NCBI GenBank assembly: GCA_035292525.1
Contig: DATDPZ010000008.1
Span: 1 to 10,250 of the forward strand
Direction: 5' to 3'
Length of the DNA: 10,250 bases
Origin: VBAS01 sp035292525
GTDB lineage: Bacteria > Bacteroidota > Bacteroidia > Chitinophagales > Chitinophagaceae
A program made the position numbers and the translations under genes. The notes below the pieces were generated by a model. That model was not told the DNA's origin. It did not search any database and saw only the letters and a program-made list of their open reading frames with translations. Each line of letters opens with the position of its first letter. Positions within the stretch are counted from its first letter, which is position 1. Positions 7,384 to 10,250 of the stretch are shown piece by piece.

Positions 7384-7398
7384 TAACAATTAAACAAT
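7384..7398 (-). repeat. AATTGTTA copy plus degenerate neighbour, right border of the inserted gene
   Basis: On the minus strand this reads ATTGTTT then AATTGTTA: one perfect copy and one imperfect copy of the 8-mer found in tandem at 6958-6973, in inverted orientation. It lies in the 42-base gap between sdhA and the four-helix-bundle gene. With the left copy it delimits a segment of about 430 bases. Confidence 0.4.
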
Positions 7399-7406
7399 AT
7401 GACGTT

Positions 7407-9383
7407 CTACTTATAACTCCTTTGACTCGGCTTCACCACGTCATAATTCAAATCTTCTTTATATAGCTCCCATTCGTGTTCTCCTTTGAGTTGCCAGTTG
7501 GCTACATACATAAAACGGTCATCATCTCTCAGCGCTTCGCCTTCTGCAGTTTGTGATTCTTCCCTGAAATGTCCTCCACAACTTTCTTCTCTAAGCAGTG
7601 CATCAATACACATCAGTTCTCCCAGCTCAATAAAATCGGCCACACGGCCTGCTTTATCCAGTTCAGGATTCATTTCATTGATATCTCCCGGTATTTTTAT
7701 ATTAGTCCAGAATTCTTTTTTTAATTGTCGTATTTCAGTAATGGCCGTTTTCAGTTTTTCAGCACTTCTGGCCATACCGCAATTTTCCCACATAATTTTT
7801 CCCAACCGCTTATGAAAACTTTCCACGGTTTGTGATCCTTTAATATTCATCAGTTGTTCTATCCGGTCATTCACCACTTTTTCAGCCTCCACAAAAGCAG
7901 GATGATCAGCTGAAATGGCTGTTGTGCCAATTTCATTTGCCAGGTAAGATCCCAGGGTATAGGGAATGACAAAATAACCATCGGCCAATCCCTGCATCAA
8001 AGCAGAGGCGCCCAAACGATTGGCTCCATGATCAGAAAAATTAGCTTCCCCTAAAGCATATAAGCCGTGTACATTTGTCATCAGTTCATAATCCACCCAA
8101 AGCCCGCCCATGGTATAATGTGCGGCCGGGTAAATTCTCATAGGTACTTCATAAGGATTTTCGCCGGTGATCTTTTCATACATGTCAAAAAGATTTCCGT
8201 ATCTCTCCCTGACTACTTCTTTACCCATTTTAATAATTTCAGTTTCGTCAGTTTCATTCAAACCCTGTTTTCCAGCTTCAATTTTTCCATAACGCAGAAA
8301 GGCATCTGCAAAATCAAGGAAAACGGCTTGCCTGGAAGAGCCGACACCATGACCGGCATCACATCTTTCTTTTGCAGCCCTCGACGCCACATCTCTCGGC
8401 ACCAGGTTTCCAAATGCCGGGTATCTTCTTTCTAAATAATAATCTCTTTCTTCTTCCGGTATATCAATTGATTTTCTGGTATCTCCTTTTTGTTTTGGCA
8501 CCCAGATGCGGCCGTCATTTCTTAAAGACTCACTCATCAATGTCAGTTTACTCTGATGATCTCCACTGACCGGGATACAGGTAGGATGAATTTGAGTAAA
8601 ACATGGATTGCTGAAATAAGCTCCTTTCTTATGTGCTTTCCAGATTGCCGTTGCATTACTTGCCATGGCATTGGTAGATAGATAAAATACGTTTGCATAT
8701 CCTCCCGAACATAATATGACTGCATGACCAAAATGTCTTTCCAGTTTTCCGCTTATAAGATTCCGGCAAATGATGCCTCTTGCTTTTTCATCAATCATTA
8801 CAATATCCAGCATTTCGTGGCGGCTGTACATAGTAATATTTCCCAATGCCACTTGTCTTTCCAATGCCTGGTAAGCGCCAATCAGTAATTGCTGACCGGT
8901 TTGTCCCGCAGCATAAAAGGTCCTTTGCACCTGTGTGCCACCAAAAGAACGGTTACTTAACAAACCACCATACTCCCTGGCAAAAGGAACACCCTGAGCC
9001 ACACATTGGTCAATAATATTTGCACTTACTTCTGCCAGGCGGTGGACATTGGCTTCCCTTGAGCGGTAGTCGCCCCCTTTGATTGTATCATAAAACAAAC
9101 GATACACACTGTCGCCATCATTTTGATAATTTTTTGCAGCATTGATTCCTCCCTGTGCTGCGATGGAATGAGCTCTGCGTGGTGAATCCTGGAAACAAAA
9201 TGCCTTTACCTGGTAACCCATCTCAGCAAGCGAAGCAGCGGCAGACGCACCGGCTAATCCTGTTCCAATAACGATCACTTCCAGTTTACGTTTATTAGAC
9301 GGGTTCACCAGTTTGCAATGTCCTTTATAATGTGTCCATTTCTGATCTAAAGGAACTCCTTGAGGAATTTTGGCATCAATCAT
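7407..9383 (-). CDS. sdhA: Succinate dehydrogenase/fumarate reductase flavoprotein subunit
   Basis: A 658-residue catalytic subunit that interconverts succinate and fumarate at the inner face of the cytoplasmic membrane. The FAD-binding dinucleotide fold starts at residues 36-45 (VIVIGTGLAG). His72 in RRAHSIAAQGG is the expected site of covalent 8-alpha-histidyl FAD attachment. Substrate-site residues are recognisable: His266 in HPT, the likely proton-shuttle Arg330 in VPRDVASRA, His422 in HYTMGG, and Arg456 in GANRLGAS. A C-terminal helical domain follows (about 500-600). All catalytic motifs are intact, and length and motif order suit the group that pairs with a single-subunit cytochrome b558. 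It starts at ATG 9383, 50 bases after the sdhC stop, without a visible Shine-Dalgarno sequence. The operon order C-A-B is the usual Bacteroidota one, but here a foreign-looking gene separates sdhA from sdhB. Confidence 0.96.
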   Translation of the reverse strand: MIDAKIPQGVPLDQKWTHYKGHCKLVNPSNKRKLEVIVIGTGLAGASAAASLAEMGYQVKAFCFQDSPRRAHSIAAQGGINAAKNYQNDGDSVYRLFYDTIKGGDYRSREANVHRLAEVSANIIDQCVAQGVPFAREYGGLLSNRSFGGTQVQRTFYAAGQTGQQLLIGAYQALERQVALGNITMYSRHEMLDIVMIDEKARGIICRNLISGKLERHFGHAVILCSGGYANVFYLSTNAMASNATAIWKAHKKGAYFSNPCFTQIHPTCIPVSGDHQSKLTLMSESLRNDGRIWVPKQKGDTRKSIDIPEEERDYYLERRYPAFGNLVPRDVASRAAKERCDAGHGVGSSRQAVFLDFADAFLRYGKIEAGKQGLNETDETEIIKMGKEVVRERYGNLFDMYEKITGENPYEVPMRIYPAAHYTMGGLWVDYELMTNVHGLYALGEANFSDHGANRLGASALMQGLADGYFVIPYTLGSYLANEIGTTAISADHPAFVEAEKVVNDRIEQLMNIKGSQTVESFHKRLGKIMWENCGMARSAEKLKTAITEIRQLKKEFWTNIKIPGDINEMNPELDKAGRVADFIELGELMCIDALLREESCGGHFREESQTAEGEALRDDDRFMYVANWQLKGEHEWELYKEDLNYDVVKPSQRSYK

Positions 9384-9417
9384 AGTGCTGATTCTGATTT
9401 ATCATTATTATTTTTTA

Positions 9418-9435
9418 AATTATCAATTGATAATT
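9418..9435. repeat. 18-bp perfect palindrome between sdhC and sdhA
   Basis: AATTATCAA joined to TTGATAATT is perfectly self-complementary with no loop, and it overlaps the sdhC stop codon (9434-9436). It is almost entirely A/T, so an RNA hairpin from it would be weak. No T-run follows in the direction of transcription that would make it a terminator. It could be a dyad protein-binding site or a dispersed intergenic repeat; the sequence alone does not decide. Confidence 0.55.
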
Positions 9436-10144
9436 ACCCTATCCATCCCATTTTAAAACTTACCGGCATCAATGCAAAAATCAGGGGAACGAGTATGGAA
9501 AACCAGATCCCGAATGCGTTGAGCAGATTTAAATATTTACTGTTATGCAATCCCAGGGTGCGGAATGCACTTTGAAATCCATGCACCAGGTGCCATGCAA
9601 GTGAAATACAGGCCAGCACATACACAATAACCACCCACCATTCACTGAAAGTAATTTTCATCAGGTTAAACATATCATGTGATACTCTTCCATTGCTGAG
9701 CAATACGGGCAACTCCAAACCTGCATGTGTAAATCTTGACGGAATCCAGAAATGCCACCAATGCAGTATAAGAAATATGAGGAGGATGGTGCCCAGCAAA
9801 CCCATAGAGCGGCTGTACCATTTGCTTCCACGATTACCCAGTTGCACCTGGTAATCTTTTTTTCTTTTACCGCGATTTTGTAATTCCAGCACAATTCCCT
9901 GAATGATATGAATAAAAAATCCCAGGAATAAAACAATTTCCATCAGGCGGATCACTACCGTTTTTCCCATAAAATCTGCAGCCCTGTTAAACATATCTCC
10001 GTTATCGCTGGTATCAAAAACGTCTTTGAAGATGGTGGCATTTACACCCATATGTACAATCAGAAATGAAACTAAAAACAAACCTGTAATTCCCATCACT
10101 ATTTTTTTCCCTATCGAAGAAGTGAATAACGAAGACCAATTCAT
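9434..10144 (-). CDS. sdhC: Succinate dehydrogenase/fumarate reductase cytochrome b558 subunit
   Basis: A 236-residue membrane anchor with five predicted transmembrane helices, at about residues 13-33, 63-86, 113-134, 168-190 and 207-228. This is the type B design, in which one polypeptide binds two hemes b and the quinone. Candidate axial heme histidines sit in the helices: His31 (LIVHMG), His79 (FFIHII), His128 or His131 (LHWWHFW), and His185 or His188 (AWHLVHGFQSAFRTLG). The first three are spaced about 48-49 residues apart, as in known di-heme anchors. The HGFQSAFRTLGL segment is typical of Bacteroidota members. It starts at ATG 10144 (MNWSSLF) and is the first gene of the operon. Menaquinone as the partner quinone is inferred from the phylum, not seen here. 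Confidence 0.94.
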   Translation of the reverse strand: MNWSSLFTSSIGKKIVMGITGLFLVSFLIVHMGVNATIFKDVFDTSDNGDMFNRAADFMGKTVVIRLMEIVLFLGFFIHIIQGIVLELQNRGKRKKDYQVQLGNRGSKWYSRSMGLLGTILLIFLILHWWHFWIPSRFTHAGLELPVLLSNGRVSHDMFNLMKITFSEWWVVIVYVLACISLAWHLVHGFQSAFRTLGLHNSKYLNLLNAFGIWFSILVPLIFALMPVSFKMGWIG

Positions 10145-10184
10145 ATGCGGAGTTAGTTTATAAAGTAACTTTTTTTTCTGGGTG

Positions 10185-10192
10185 CAAAAATA
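10185..10192 (-). promoter_or_regulatory. Candidate -7 promoter box of the sdh operon
   Basis: TATTTTTG on the minus strand is an exact match to the Bacteroidota -7 consensus TAnnTTTG, 40 bases before the sdhC start. No clear TTG -33 element lies at the right distance, so the call is tentative. Transcription would begin near 10178, leaving a leader of about 35 bases that contains a long T-tract or A-tract and no Shine-Dalgarno sequence. The rest of the 106 bases to the window edge holds no gene I can recognise. Confidence 0.35.
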
Positions 10193-10250
10193 ACATCAAA
10201 GATTTAATAATCCGGAATTAAAATATTTCTTTCAAAATAATTGTTTCTGT

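Overview
The window looks like a piece of a Bacteroidota chromosome, probably near Chitinophagaceae; the family-level placement is inference. The grounds are: a three-subunit C-A-B succinate dehydrogenase with a single five-helix cytochrome b558-type anchor; a large outer-membrane protein with SprA-like motifs; a lipoprotein oligopeptidase; starts without recognisable Shine-Dalgarno sequences; candidate TAnnTTTG-type promoter boxes; and a stand-alone S23/IVP four-helix-bundle gene. Apart from the end of ychF at the left edge, every gene lies on the minus strand.

Layout, left to right. (1) 1-136 (+): the last 44 codons of the ribosome-associated ATPase YchF. (2) 137-321: an intergenic stretch between convergent genes, holding two related G/C-rich hairpin repeats (144-173 and 290-320) around a short inverted repeat. 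(3) 322-3813 (-): an uncharacterised ~1160-residue secreted, beta-rich, probably outer-membrane protein. (4) 3879-3902: a rho-independent terminator for the next gene upstream on the minus strand. (5) 3926-6088 (-): a lipoprotein oligopeptidase B-like serine peptidase (S9A) with an intact catalytic triad. (6) 6133-6156: the terminator of the sdh operon. (7) 6180-10144 (-): the succinate dehydrogenase/fumarate reductase operon, transcribed sdhC, then sdhA, a four-helix-bundle protein gene, then sdhB, with a candidate promoter box near 10185-10192.

The three sdh products form one membrane complex. SdhA carries FAD and the dicarboxylate site, SdhB three Fe-S clusters, and SdhC hemes b and the menaquinone site. 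The four-helix-bundle gene between sdhA and sdhB has no known link to this complex. It is markedly AT-rich (94 G/C of 300 bases counted over 7021-7320) and is bordered by inverted copies of AATTGTTA, so it reads as an insertion into the operon.

Most of the window is ordinary housekeeping. The points worth a second look are the inserted four-helix-bundle gene, the paired hairpin repeats, the unclear start of the outer-membrane protein (possible one-base A-tract frameshift), a substituted P1-specificity residue in the oligopeptidase, and an 18-bp perfect palindrome over the sdhC stop. I found no CRISPR array, tRNA, rRNA, complete IS element or defence system.
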